Assembly: GCA_017311185.1 (NCBI GenBank)
Contig: JAESUZ010002551.1
Location: 744,001-808,000, forward strand
DNA: 64,000 nt
From: Proteles cristata cristata
Lineage: Eukaryota > Chordata > Mammalia > Carnivora > Hyaenidae
Direction: 5' to 3'
Both the position numbers and the translations under genes were made by a program. Shown piece by piece: positions 31,201 through 43,340 of this stretch; position 1 is the first letter of the stretch; each line of letters opens with the position of its first letter. The notes under the pieces were generated by a model that was given only the letters and a program-made list of their open reading frames with translations, was not told the DNA's origin and did not search any database.

Positions 31201-33479
31201 CGAGTGTTTATTTGTCAGAGCAGAGAGAGAAATCTAATAAACCCAGTAACAGCACTTCTGCACCATTAGCCATGATTGTGCACAACAGAGATCTAGAAAA
31301 CAGACTAAAAAATCCCTTCTTGACTTACAGAGAGAGGTATCTATTAGTCATACTGATAGTCTGAAATGTATACTTTCTAATGTTTTAGTGTAAATCTTGG
31401 TCACTCCATCTTTATATTAGCAAGGTAGTTCATAGTGCCCAATCTTAATATGAATAACTGTTAAAGAAACAGTGAATGCTGGATACATATTCTGGGACAA
31501 ATGAGGTTGATTCAAAGTCTTGATTTAGTCAACGGATGTCTCACAAGTTGTTCTTGGTGGAAATGCCCTAGGTATGACTTTTCTCCTGCTTTTTCCATTA
31601 CTCTTAAAATGTCTTAAATGGCAAGAAGCAGATGGATGCCATTCACCATTTGGGGAAGTCTTTACCACAGATATCCCAGGAAGGGCCACTGTCCAGGGTT
31701 AACCTGAACCTTCATCCAGGCACCCTTTTAATAATATTATTATTAGAAATTTCTAAACGTTCCATTCAATTTACTCCTTGACAAGTTACATAAGAACTCT
31801 GAATCTGTGAAATACTGGCTTCTTACTTTAACAGCAGCTGAGCTCTTTGGGTGGCGGATGCCTGAAATAAGGCAACCATCTGAATATAGGTACACAGAGA
31901 TACAGTGCATTTGCCAATCTATGAATTTTGGCAAACGTTTTGATGCGTTAATTTTTAAGAGCTAAGTGTAAGTGACCGTCTGTGAGACCACAGGAGAAGG
32001 ACTTCATGAAAGAGGCCCAACTCAGTCTTCTTGTGTATATAAGGGAACAGAAGCTTTTAAAGACTTTATGGAAAAAAGCTTTGCATCTTAAAACTTCCTT
32101 CTCCCTTCTAAGGGGTAACAACAACAACAACAACAGCAAAGTATCTTAAGGTTAGACCTCAGCACTGAGATTATGGTCTGCCGGCTTGGGTTTGAACATT
32201 CCAGCATCACAGCCAGCCCAGCTGTTCTGAATTTACTTCCTTCGCCTCATACACAAGAGACACGGGTTTAATCTCTCGTTTTGCACTGGCCAGCGCTGTG
32301 AGTTCTATAGATTTAGGCTCTCAGATTCTGGGGTGAGAAAGTTCGAGCCACACATGACTTTTCCTTGACCTCGCCACTCATAGAAGGGCAGTCCTGGAGC
32401 TATCTGGGAATTGTTCTTCATGGTTTAAAGACAAAGGCCAGCTCTCTGAGCAGATGCGATCACTCACCGGGGTTGTTACTTCAACATGAAAATCTTCCTC
32501 AACCATGCCCAACGTTTACTAGGGCAAGTAACGCTTTGCAATCCTACTAGAACTTTAGTTTGAAAAATAGGTTATATTTTGATAATATGAGGGTGTGTTT
32601 TGTAATATTTCTTCTAGTGTTTTCATTCCACTTTTTAAGAGTGTTATACTTACAAGTCAAATTTGTAGTTATTTTGTGCATGGGATTGGCCCTCAGAATC
32701 TGTCCATAAAGGACCATTTTCCTAGGTTCAGAGTTAGTCCATCTAACTTATCAAACTTTTGTTCCAGTGTTTAGTCTCCTGCTAATGCCCTGACAGTGTT
32801 GATGGACCACGGTGATGTTGAGAGGCCACAGAACAGTTCAAATGCAAATGTTTATGTCCGTCCAAAGCACCCATATGGATAGGTACATTGAAAGAGCATT
32901 TTTCCCAGGGGATAGATAATCTCAATATAATCAAAATATTTCATGAGAAGCATCACAAAATCAGGCCAAGGGCTTTGATCTTGAGAGCAGAATATTGAAT
33001 ATATAAAACAGGATACAATGCCTTTGCTAAAGAGAAACAAAAGACATAGCTTTGAACGCATGAGCTGAATAACATTGTGTGTTTTCTGCCAAGAATGAGC
33101 ATGGATATTTACATGCATGGATATTTAACAAAGGTTAAATATCTTTGTTTATGTAAAACATACAAGGCTACTCCTCTCACCACCCCTCAACACCCCGCTC
33201 TATTCCACTCTTTTGTGAAGTAGGGAATAAAGTCTTTGCACCTGAAAAGGATGAGCACTTCTTAGTAAAGTTTGCCATCTTGTGGCAAATCTATTAATGC
33301 GATTTACTGTGGAGGACAACAGCTCAGGATCTAAAATTTATTTAAAATGATACGTTAAAATATGTGTAATAAGCTTCTGTTTATCCAGAATATTAGAGAA
33401 ACTGGGTGTCCTCGTTAACATTTTAAGTAGCTTTGAATTCCATGCATATAAATACTTATATCTGTAGGGTACATTTAGA
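31201..33479. other. Unique sequence
   Basis: About 2.3 kb without recognised repeats apart from an AAC tandem at about 32119-32137. Scanning for acceptor/donor pairs of compatible phase gave no convincing exon. Confidence 0.45.
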
Positions 33480-33735
33480 AGCCCTACAAGTTACAGTGCA
33501 AGCTCTGGAGATAGAGCATCTGTATTCAAAGCACAATTCAACCATTTTCTATCTGTATGGCCTTATGTAAATCAGCTTTTCTCAAGATGCCTCCATTTGA
33601 TAATATGCAGAATGGGATTAATTATAGTAACTAGGGTTGAGATGATAATTCAATGTAGTATGTAACAAATTGAGGACAGTGCTAGGCAAATTTGATCTCT
33701 CTATATATGGTTATTATTCTTATTCTTATTTGTAG
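33480..33735 (+). repeat. MIR, near full length
   Basis: 'ttacagtgcaagctctggagatagagcatctgtattcaaa', 'ttttctatctgtatggccttatgtaaatcagctttt', 'aatgggattaattatagtaac' and 'aattgaggacagtgctaggcaaattt' follow the MIR consensus order, ending in a (TTATTC)n-like tail. Confidence 0.75.
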
Positions 33736-33844
33736 CTTATATTTTCTGGGATGGTTATAATTACAGATATTCTATCTTATTAATTAATGTGTAGTACTTT
33801 TCATTCAGAGACCCAAAAGAAAACATGTGAAGATAATAAAATTA

Positions 33845-34290
33845 TTTAACAGCTATATGGGGCTTACGATATCCTGGGTGCTCTTCTAAGTCCTTCCTAC
33901 ATAGAAATGTATTTCAGGGGCACCTGGGTGGCTCAGTCAGTTAAGTGTCCGACTTTGGCTCAGGTCATGATCTCACGGTTTGTGGGTTCAAGCCTCACGT
34001 CGGGCTCTGTGCTGACAGCTCAGAGCCTGAAGCCTATTTCAGATTCTGTGTCTCCCTCTCCCTCTGACCCTCCCCTGCTCACGCTGTCTCTCTCTCTCAG
34101 GAATAAATTAAAAAAAAAAACATTTAAAAATGTATTTCATCCTCACAAAAATCCTACAAGACAGGTGTCACTATGACCCGGTTTTAGACAAGGAAATCTT
34201 TCTTAAAATCACAAATCTATAGGCAGTCGCACCAAGACTTAAGCACAGATAATCTTCCTCAGTGGTTTGTGCTCTAACCTCTGCACATAG
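33845..34290 (+). repeat. MIR split by a SINE
   Basis: The left part (33845-33916: 'cttacgatatcctgggtgctcttctaagtccttcc') and the right part (34140-34290: 'tcctcacaaaaatcctacaagacaggtgtcactatgacccgg', 'aaatcacaaatctataggcag') are consecutive MIR segments. The SINE at 33917-34127 and its 12-bp duplication separate them, which gives a clear relative age. Confidence 0.72.
33917..34127 (+). mobile_element. tRNA-Lys SINE inside a MIR
   Basis: Complete element (GGGGCACCTGGGTGGCTCAG start, T/C-rich region, A-rich tail). Perfect 12-bp duplication AAATGTATTTCA at 33905-33916 and 34128-34139. Confidence 0.96.
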
Positions 34291-34789
34291 TGCCTATGGG
34301 TATAATTTATATTTGTGGGATAATTAGCAAGTATTAGATAGCTACTTTAACAGCAAAAGAGGTTACAGTACAGTATGCTACAAGTCTTGTTACATGTTGG
34401 TAAATTCCACCGGAATTACCAGATTCTTCAAACTTCTTACCTCTTCCACTCCTCCCTGGGGCCTCGACTCCACATTATCATTTGTTCTTTCCCTATTTGC
34501 TTTTGTTATATTTCATTTTCAAAACACTTCATTGATGTGTGCTACTCCTTACATTTCCCATTCAAACAGTCTGGTATGGTAGTGTATTACGTGTCTATTT
34601 CCTTCTCTCCCTCCTCTCAGATACTTAGATAAATTAACATAAATATCAGCTCAATATTTTCACATCTGTTTTGGAAATACTATATCAGTGGAAACATTCA
34701 TTCAAACATTTCACATGAGGAGGCCTGTTAATGTTCATTGAATAAATGATGAATGAATGTATGCTGTATTCACACATCTAATTAAGATA

Positions 34790-34968
34790 CTGGGGTTAGG
34801 GCAATCAACAATATGAAAAACTCTGTATGTTTAAATAACACATGAAGGTTCTAAAAGCATATGTATCATCTCACCACATTCTCATCATGGTTTTGAATGG
34901 TAAGTATAGCAGTTGCCATTATCTATATATCATAGCTAAGGAAGAAGAGTGAAAGCTGTTTGCCTTAT
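34790..34968 (+). repeat. MIR interrupted by an L1 3' end
   Basis: 'tatcatctcaccacattctcatcatggttttgaatggtaagtatagcagttgccattatc' followed by 'agctaaggaagaagag' is the MIR core. A short piece may resume after the L1 at about 35325. Confidence 0.6.
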
Positions 34969-35316
34969 TATTTTTTAAAATATAATTTATCATCAAATTG
35001 GCTAACATACAGTGTGTAAAGTGTTCTCTTGGTTTTTGGGGTAGATTTCTGTGATTCATCACTTACATGCAATACCCAGTGCTCATCCCAATGAGTGCCC
35101 TCCTCAATACCTATCACCCATTTTCCCCTCTCCCCAACCTCCCCCACCATCCACCCTCAGTTTGTTCTCTGTATTTAAGAGTCTCATAGGGTTTGCATGC
35201 CTCTCACTCTGTTTGTAACTACCTTTTCTCCCCTTCCCTTCCTCCATGGTCTTCTGTTAAGTTTCTTAAGATCCACATATGCGTGGAAACATAAGATACC
35301 TGTCTTTCTCTGACTG
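34969..35316 (-). mobile_element. L1 3' end, severely 5'-truncated, older
   Basis: L1 3' UTR in reverse: T-rich tail, 'caatacccagtgctcatccc', a CT/C-rich tract and 'gtttctta...catatg'. It matches the 3' UTR of the L1 at 1077 with clear divergence. TGCCTTAT flanks both sides (34961-34968 and 35317-35324). Confidence 0.85.
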
Positions 35317-35324
35317 TGCCTTAT

Positions 35325-36340
35325 AGCCAGGGTGATCACATTGTTAACTAGAAAAAAAGACCAGAATGCAAATCAAGAGTTCTTGAGTATTCGCTCAATA
35401 ATGTAGTGTATGAAAATATAGTTATGATTGTTATCATTTCTATTAAAAATAAATAATTTTCTGTTAGTAAGTAATGTGTTGTTTAAGAGTAATTTTCCAA
35501 CTTGATGTTTTGTTGCTATTGGGTAAATGTGTTTTCTCTATTTCATTGCTTTTCGTTTTCTTTTATTGAAAATATTGAATGTATTTTATCATATTTTCTT
35601 CATCTTTGAGAATAGTCTGCAAAAGCCATGATTCTCTTGCAATGAGGAAAACAAGTTCTTCTGAGAGGAATAAAGAGAGAATAAGTGGGTTCAGAAGGGC
35701 TCTTCAAAGTCGGCCCTGGGAGGAAATTGGAAAGTGGGTGGTTAATGGCAAGTAAATGTTACATTTCCAAACACCAGTCACGTTTATCCTTTCACTTACT
35801 ATGTTTTGATCTGCAGTGATACTTGAAGTATATATGGTAGAAAATGGCTCCTGTGACTGATGTATCAATTACCACAAGGGAATGAACTTTAGTGTTACCA
35901 GGAGTTCCAAACAGTGGAATGACTGTGTGGAAACAAAGGGCAGTTTATATGTTCAGTTTAAAGAGAGAAAATAACCGAAGAACATTACTAGGATATCCAA
36001 TACACTGACTGACGCCAGGATGTCATAAAATGTAGACCTACAGTTGGGTATTTCTTGAGATTAATAATATTTCCTTCATGCCATTCCTGAATAAAAGATC
36101 AAATCAGATCAAGCCACGGTTTTAATAGGTGTACATCTGACACTTTCTCCTTGACAGGGACTCTTTTGTAGCTCTACCTTCCCCTCTTCCCCACCCCACC
36201 CCCAACTTTGACCTCAATTTCTTTCCTTCATACTTAGCATCTTTCCTGTTTGACTGACAGAAACCCCATAATGGAACAGTTCACTAAGTGATTGGGAAAT
36301 GATGATTTGGAGGGTTTTACATTATTGAATACAACTCCTA
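35325..36340. other. Unique sequence
   Basis: No gene or recognised repeat. Confidence 0.4.
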
Positions 36341-36357
36341 AAACTTTTTAACATTTG

Positions 36358-36587
36358 CTTTTTTAATTTTTTAATGTTTTTTTTAATTTATTTGTGAAAG
36401 CAAGAGAGAGACAGTGTGAGCAGGGGAGGGTCAGAGAGAGAGGGAGATACAGAATCTGAAGCAGGCTCCAGGCTCTGAGTTGGCTGTGAGCACAGAGCCT
36501 GACACAGGGCTCGAACCCACAAACAGTGATATCATGACCTGAGCCGGAAGTTGGTGCTTAACTAACTGAGACACACAGGTGCCCCAG
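36358..36587 (-). mobile_element. tRNA-Lys SINE, perfect TSD
   Basis: Reverse-strand element. Perfect 17-bp duplication AAACTTTTTAACATTTG (36341-36357 and 36588-36604). It lacks the young-subfamily markers (it has GGCTGTGAGC instead of GGCAGTCAGC), so more than one lineage has well-preserved flanks. Confidence 0.95.
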
Positions 36588-37007
36588 AAACTTTTTAACA
36601 TTTGAATATTCTGTTAAAAGGATTACTTAATATTTAGACCCCTACAAAAACAAACAAGCAAAAAAAAAAAAAACTTTGCTTACCTCATCATGGAGAGGAC
36701 AGAAATTAAAATGTAACAAATGTGGCTTTTAGTTTTTTTTTTTTACATAGAAATAAATGAAACAAAAGAATGAATTATGAATGCTTATTACTATGATTCA
36801 TGAGACCCTTTTAGGAAAAGTTATAACCTCCTGTACTTCAGGCTTCCTCAGTGAAAAAAGAGAGTTGTATCAAGAGATTATGTGTGCTAATACATACAAT
36901 TAGACTTCATAAATATTTTTTTAAACTATATTTCCACATAATTTTACTCTCATTTAACTTCAGGCAATATGCATATTCCAAGGTAAAAAGGTAATCCCAC
37001 TTGTTGA

Positions 37008-37183
37008 TTTTTTTTAATGCTTTTTTTATTTTGAGAGAGAAAGAGGTAGAGAGAGAATCTCAAGCAGTCTCCACACTGCCAGCACAGAACCCAACATGGG
37101 GCTTGATCCCCCAAACCGTGACATCATGACCTGAGAAGAAATCGAGTTGATTGCTTCACTGACTGAGTCACCAAACATCCCTG
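37008..37183 (-). mobile_element. Degenerate tRNA-Lys SINE
   Basis: Reverse-strand element with an eroded head (GACTGAGTCACCAAACATCCC). Flanked by ACTTGTTGA at 36999-37007 and 37184-37192. Confidence 0.85.
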
Positions 37184-37443
37184 ACTTGTTGAACTTTTGA
37201 ATTGCCAATTTTATAATTAGTTGATAACTTGCCAGATTAACTAGTCATTAAAAAATTCAGTTAATATTTAGCACATGTCAAAAAATTAAACTAACTAAAA
37301 ATATATCAAATCCTTTGTTGTTGTATTTAGCTTTTCACAAATGGACTAAGTGATGGGCTTGCTCTCCAGATGGATAAAAATAAGCTAAGAGCTCACATAT
37401 TTATATAGTTCATCACTCCAAAATGATACGGGTTTTTCTCCAG

Positions 37444-37674
37444 CCTTTGTTTTTCATGTTTGTATACTGGAACCCAGTCGAGCTGTGTATTACTCACAGA
37501 TCATAAAAGGCAAAGGACACATACTTGGATCTGTTGTGTTTTCAGTGCAAAATGCCTATGCATTGGAGGAATCCACATACAATTTTACACTATTTGTCAG
37601 CCCACAAAAATGTAATGGACCAAAGCAGTGGGATGTATCATGCCAAGAGGAACTCAAGACAAAATGTTCAAGTG
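37444..37674 (+). CDS. Candidate exon A of an unidentified spliced gene
   Basis: Preceded by a good acceptor (GGGTTTTTCTCCAG) and followed by a GTTAGT donor, this 231-bp block is open in one frame with phase 1 at both ends. The predicted stretch begins FVFHVCILEPS, contains the sequon YNFTLF and a cysteine cluster SPQKCNGPKQWDVSC, and ends at KTKCSS. The spacing of cysteines (C-x9-C-x7-C) and the glycosylation site suggest an extracellular or luminal domain. Reading through the donor gives an immediate stop, consistent with a real exon edge. Splicing to exon B (38895) keeps the frame. I do not recognise the protein family. A pseudogene or chance frame cannot be excluded. Confidence 0.5.
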
Positions 37675-38894
37675 GTTAGTGTATAACTAAACATTTTTTA
37701 AAAATTTATAAATAAAAATGTATCATTATTTGGAAAGCTGCACTGTCACTGATACAAAATGACAGTATTTCAGAAGTTTACACTATTTCTAAAAGATTAT
37801 TAACACAATTAATTTGAGTTAGCTTTCAGGTAGCTAATGGGGGGAACATTATCTTTCTCTTTTTCTCTATTTTCTTTCTTTCTTTTGAACATGACTTGAA
37901 AATACCTCAGAGATACAGACATGTTTCTCTGTTCACTGATTCAAGGTCATTATGTGGACACATATTTTACAGTAAAAGAATGCAGCCAAACTCAGCCAAA
38001 CTGGCTTTCAGGTTATCTCTTAATTAATCTTACACAAAGATTTCCATACCTGCTCTCCTCCATTGGAAGTAGACAAGAATACAATTAAAAATCTTCAAAT
38101 GACAATAGACTAAGAGATGAAAAGTAATAAGCCTGGATTATTCACCAACCATACAGTCCCCGAATGTTGAAAACTGCATGTAAAGGAAGCCATCTGATCC
38201 TTTTCCTATACATCAGTATTTCCGTAATGTTTACGAAAGAAACATATAAAACACCAGGGACTACATAATACATTTCTTTGGAACCTCTATTAGTGGTTCT
38301 CAAAACATGATCACTGGAACAAAACCATCTGCACAATCCTGAAAGCATTCTAAAAATACACATTTTCAAAACCCATCCAGACCTACTGAATGAGACTTTC
38401 CGGGGATGGGTCTCAGCAGTCTGTTTTTCCAGGTGCTTCTCCAGGTAACTCTGATATGCACCGAAGTCTGAGAACTGCTAGCCTAAATACACTGTATCAA
38501 TGGCGATTTTATTCATTATCTCTTTATACCTGTAATTCTGGTTTAAAAACAAAAGTCCTTCCCTTAAACACTTTTTTTTTTCTTTTTTTCCTCCATAGGT
38601 ATGAAAGGGACACAGTAAGTTTTCCTATGTACAAACTAATTCCTTTCATATGACAGAAACTTGTACTGGCTTTAGCAATCGCTTTCTAATTCAAGACACA
38701 GAATTTATTGAACTATCATGGCATGTTGAAATAGCCAAAAAGTTCGTGTCACATGTTCTCCTTTTAAAGATATGCTCCAATATTTTGAAAAGATCTAGCC
38801 AGCATTAGAAAGGGAGAGGGAAAAAGAAAGGGAGACAAGGGGCTGGGGAGAGAAGAGAGTGTTCACATTTATCCTAAGAAGTCTTTGATTTCAG
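37675..38894. other. Putative intron between exons A and B
   Basis: AT-rich sequence beginning GTTAGT and ending TTTGATTTCAG. It contains a MER5-like element at about 38287-38480 and a T-rich tract ending CTCCATAG at 38598 that could act as a decoy acceptor. Confidence 0.4.
38287..38480 (+). repeat. MER5-like hAT transposon fossil
   Basis: Starts 'tggttctcaaaacatgatcactgg' and ends 'caccgaagtctgagaactgc', with 'ccagacctactgaatgagac' in the middle. The two ends are inverted relatives of each other, as in non-autonomous hAT elements of the MER5A type. Confidence 0.75.
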
Positions 38895-38972
38895 AAAATA
38901 GGCCTTGTGCTGACGAAATACTGAGTGTCATGGAATATATCTACATAGTACGGCAAACTTTGGAAAGTCAGG
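38895..38972 (+). CDS. Candidate exon B of the same gene
   Basis: A 78-bp block lies between a good acceptor (GTCTTTGATTTCAG) and a consensus donor (CAGG|GTAAGTC). Its length is a multiple of three. Entered in phase 1 after exon A it reads ENRPCADEILSVMEYIYI and on to RQTLESQ without a stop, then leaves in phase 1. The agreement of two splice sites, length and phase with exon A is what makes chance less likely. It contains one further cysteine. Identity unknown. Confidence 0.5.
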
Positions 38973-39201
38973 GTAAGTCGGATAGCTTAGCAGAAAATCT
39001 GGTTAGGTGTTAGAAGGGTAATTACTATGTTAATGAAAATTTTAAAAAGTATGTTATAGATTTTACACAGAATACACTAAGGTATCAACAGACACAAAAT
39101 CATATTATAATTTAGACACTCATTTTCCAAAAAGGATTTGAAATAATCAATTAGGAAAAACAGATAATTAGTAAAGTCTCCAATGTATCTATTTTTTCCA
39201 G

Positions 39202-39269
39202 AAGCCAGTACAAGCTTGATGAATTTTATTTCACTGTGGGATGCCAAGTATTATGTGTTCAGAAAATAA
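39202..39269 (+). CDS. Possible alternative terminal exon C
   Basis: A very strong acceptor (TCTATTTTTTCCAG) is followed, in the phase left by exon B, by 22 open codons (EASTSLMNFISLWDAKYYVF...) and then a stop that overlaps an AATAAA hexamer at 39265-39270. It could be an alternative last exon or a decoy. The open stretch is short enough to be chance. Confidence 0.22.
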
Positions 39270-40169
39270 ACACTCATAAGAGTACCTTCATTTTTATTAT
39301 GACCTATCTCAGGTATGAATTTGCCAGAGTACCAAAGCCTTTATGGTGAGGATTGGTCTCTGAAATAATACATCTCACAAACTGAACCCCATTATTTCTA
39401 CAACTATGAGAATCCTGAGAATGTCACTATTCCCTAGTGGATCATGTCAGGCTCACCTTTCTATGTACTTTTTACCTTCATATAACATAATGGTCTCTGG
39501 CCATGTTTCAGACCACTAGATTTGAAACATAATGTTCTCTAAATTTACCTCAAAGTAGAACTAAAATTTGGTTTCCATGTTAAAAACATTTTTCTCTGGA
39601 AATTTACTATTGGTAACATAAAATGTTATTTGAAAATATTTTACTCCATGTGTCTATATATGCAAGTTACCAATTTTTCTCAAGGTCTGTATGTTATGTA
39701 TATGGTATGTAAATAACTATAATATGTAAATAACTAGTCAGATAAGGGGGAAAAACACAGGTATGGCTATTTTTTTTAAAAGTAGTAGGACATACATGGA
39801 ATATCAATAAATGTTATTAACTATCATGGACTTCTAGAACTTTAAAGCAGAATGTAACTTTGGATTTGTCTCATCCAACTGTTTTTAACCAAAAAGTAAC
39901 ACAATTCTGTCATCTTCATCAATGTGTTGCTTCTCTGGGAGATGGGCCTGAGAAATGGCCCACAAATACTTTTGTGTCCAGCATAATGCAGGAGATTAAA
40001 TATATTAGGTCTCCTCTAGGAAAAGAATATAAATTAGCTGAAAAGAGCCAGACAGCTCTGGCATGGTTTTAAAGTTAACATAAAGCAAAATGGATCTCAC
40101 AAATCATGAGATCATGAGAGCATGGAGTATAGAATGGTATATCCTGTCCAGATGAAACAACATGCTTAT
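39270..40169. other. Unique sequence, putative intron
   Basis: Nothing recognised. The plus frame at 39860-40072 has no splice support. Confidence 0.35.
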
Positions 40170-40959
40170 ATTTTTCCCACTTTAATTAAGAAATAATTGA
40201 TGCACATCACTGTATAAATTTAAGGTATATATGCGTGATGGTTTGATTTACATATATTATGAAATGATTATCACAATCAGTTAGTTAACATCCACCATCT
40301 CACATAGACACAATGAAAAGAAAAATAATTTCTCCCGGTTATGAGAATTCTTAGGGTCTGCTCTTCTACCAACTTTCTGGCATATCATACAACACTGTTA
40401 GTAGTAGTTATCATGCTATCCCCAGTACTTACCTTCAAAGTGAAAGTTTGTACCTTTTGACCACCTTTCTCCAATTCCCCATCTTCCCACCCCCTACCTC
40501 TGATAACCACAACTCTGATCTTTTTTTCCCTGAGATTGGTGTTGTTTATTTTTATTAGGTATCACACATAAGTGAGATCATACAGTATTTGTCTTTCTCT
40601 AACTTATTTCACTTATCATAATGCCTAAAGCGTCCATCCATATTGTCACACATGGTAAGACCTCCATGTTTTCTTGGATGAATAATATCCCATTATATAT
40701 AGATACATATATATACATTATATATAGATATATACATATACATTATATATAGATACATCAAGATATGGTTATAGTCCTATCTATCTATTACAACTTTAAT
40801 TAATTATCTATCGATGAACACCTAGCTTATTGGCTACTGTGAAAAACGAAGCAGTGAACATGGGAGAGCATAAATATTTTTGAATTAGTGTTTTTGTCTC
40901 TTTTGGATATATTCCCAGAAGTGGAATTGCTGGATCATATTGTAGTTCTGTTTTATTTT

Positions 40960-41172
40960 TTCTGTAATGTTTGTTTATTTATTTTGAGAGAGAGAGAGAG
41001 AGAGAGTAGTTGAGGGGGCAGAGAGAGAAAGAGAAAGAGAGAGAATCCCAAGCAGGCTCCATGCTGTCAGTACAGAGTCTGACACAGGGCTCAAATTCAC
41101 AAATCATGAGATCATTACCGGAGCCAAAATCAAGAGTAAGCTGCTTAACTGACTGAACCACTCAGATGCCCC
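40960..41172 (-). mobile_element. tRNA-Lys SINE in old L1
   Basis: Reverse-strand element with two GA-rich tracts, 'gatcattaccggagcc' and ACCACTCAGATGCCCC at its 5' end. Flanks are T-rich, so the duplication is ambiguous. Confidence 0.92.
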
Positions 41173-41648
41173 TGTTTTTAATTTTTTGAGGAACCTCCAT
41201 ACCGTTTTCCAAAATGGCTGCATGAATCTACATTCCCATCAAGAGTGCACAAGGGTTTCCTTTCCTGCACACCCTTGTCAGCAATGATTTCTTAGAGTCT
41301 TTTTGGTAATAGCCATTCTAACAGCTATGAGGTGGTATCTCATTGGGGTTTCAATTTGCATTCCGTAATGACTGGTGATGTTGAGCATCTTTTCATGTAC
41401 TTGTGGCCCATTCATATACCTTCTTTTGAAAAAAAAATCTATTCATGTTCTCTGCTCACTTTTTAATTGTTTTCTTTAGTGGGGAGGAGGGGGGAGTGTG
41501 AGAGTTGCTATTAAGTTGTTTGAGTTTTTATATATTTTGAATATCAACCCCTTATCAGGTACATAGTTTACAAATATTTTTTCCCATTTTATACATTGTC
41601 TTTTCACTTTGTTGATGGTTCTCTTTCTGTGCTGAAGCTCTTTAGTTT

Positions 41649-41870
41649 TTTTTTTTTTTTTTTAATGTTTTATTTATTTCTAGGAGAGAGAGAGAGAGAG
41701 ACAGCGTGAGCAGGGGAGGGTCAGAGAGGGAGTCACAGACTGAAACAGGCTCCAGGCTCTGAGCTGGCAGTCAGCACAGAGCCCGACGCGGGGCTCGAAC
41801 CCACGAACCGCGAGATCATGACCCAAGCGAAAGTCGGACGCTTAACCGACTAAGCCACCCAGGCGCCCCT
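41649..41870 (-). mobile_element. Young tRNA-Lys SINE in old L1, perfect TSD
   Basis: Complete and CpG-rich (CCCGACGCGGGGCTCGAACC, GAACCGCGAGATCATG, CCAGGCGCCCC). Perfect 14-bp duplication AAGCTCTTTAGTTT at 41635-41648 and 41871-41884. T18-type tail. It has all young-subfamily markers and is the least decayed SINE here. Confidence 0.97.
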
Positions 41871-43100
41871 AAGCTCTTTAGTTTGATGTAGTCCCACTTA
41901 TTCTTTACTGCGTTGCTTGTGTTTTAGGTGTCACATCCACATCATAAAGACCCATGTCAAGGAGCTTTATTCCTGTTTTCACCTAGGAGTTTCATGGTTT
42001 CAAGTCTTACATTTGTCTTTCATGAATTTCTAGTTGATTTTTATGAGTGGTACAAGATAGGAGTCCATTTTCATTATTTTCCTTGTGACTATCCCTTTTT
42101 CTCGGCACCATTTACTAAAAAAGTACATTTTTCCATTGATTAGTCTTGGTTCTTCTGCCAAATAATCGTAGACCATATGCTTGGGTTTATTTCTGGGCTC
42201 TTAATTCTATTCCACTGGTCTTTTTTGCCTGCTTTCATGCCACTACCATACTGTTTTAATTATTATAGTTTGAAATCATGAGTGTGTTGACTCCTACTTT
42301 GTTCTCACAATTTTTTTTGGCTATTTGGGATTTTTGTGGTTTCATATAAATTTAAGGAATTTTTTTCTATTGCTGTAAAAATTGGCATTGGAATATCAAT
42401 AGGGAATGCGTTGAATCTATGAATGGCTCTGGCACTAGTGATATTTTCCTAATATTAATTTTTCTAATCCATTAACATGATATATTCTTGGTATTTTCAT
42501 TGTTTTTGATATTATCATAAATGGGATTAATTTCTTTATTTCTTTCTCAGAAAATTCTTTGTTAATGTATAGAAATACTCCCGATTATGTATGAGATAAC
42601 TACTAAATTTGTGGATTAGTTCTAACAGTTATGGTTCCTTTCTTTCATTCTCTTATTCTGATGCATCACATTGATTGATTTTCATATTTTCAACCACCTT
42701 TTAATTCCATGAATAAATCCCACTTGATCATGGGGAGTGATGCATTGCTAAATGATGCTTTCTAATATTTTGTTGAGAATTTTTGCATCTAAATTCACCA
42801 AAGTATTGTATAGTTCCTTCTCTAGAAGTATCCTTATTTGACTTTGGCATTAGCATAACACTGGCCTTGTTAAGTGAGTTTGGGAGTGTTTCCTCCTCTT
42901 TGATATTTTGGAGAGTTTGAGAAGTATGGGAGTTAATTCTATTTTAAATATTTGGTAAAACTCAGGAATGAAACCATTTGGTCAAAGGCTTTTCTTCATT
43001 GGGAGATTTTTTTCCTGATTCAAACTCCTTAACAGTAATTGCTTTTTAAGATTTTCTGTTTTTTGTTTTCTGATTCAGTCTCAGTAAGTTGTATATTTTT

Positions 43101-43340
43101 TAAAAAAAAAATTTTAATGTTTTATTTATTTCTAGGAGAGAGAGAGAGGGAGAGAGAGAGAGAGAGACAGCATGAGCAGGATAGGGTCAGAGAGAGAAGG
43201 AGTCACAGTCTCCGAAACAGGCTCCAGGCTCTGAGCTGGCAGTCAGCACAGAGCCCGACGTGGGGCTCGAACCCACGAACCGTGAGATCATGACCTAAGC
43301 GAAAGTCAGACACTTAACCAACTAAGCCACCCAGGTGCCC
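43101..43340 (-). mobile_element. Young-subfamily tRNA-Lys SINE in old L1
   Basis: Complete, with an enlarged GA tract. Flanks CAGTAAGTTGTATATTTTT (43082-43100) and CAGTAAATTGTATACTTTT (43341-43359) match at 17 of 19. Confidence 0.96.

Noticed and set aside
38599..38614. 16-nt micro-exon between CTCCATAG and GTAAGT
   Set aside because: Length is not a multiple of three and it would break the frame joining exons A and B. More likely a decoy pair.
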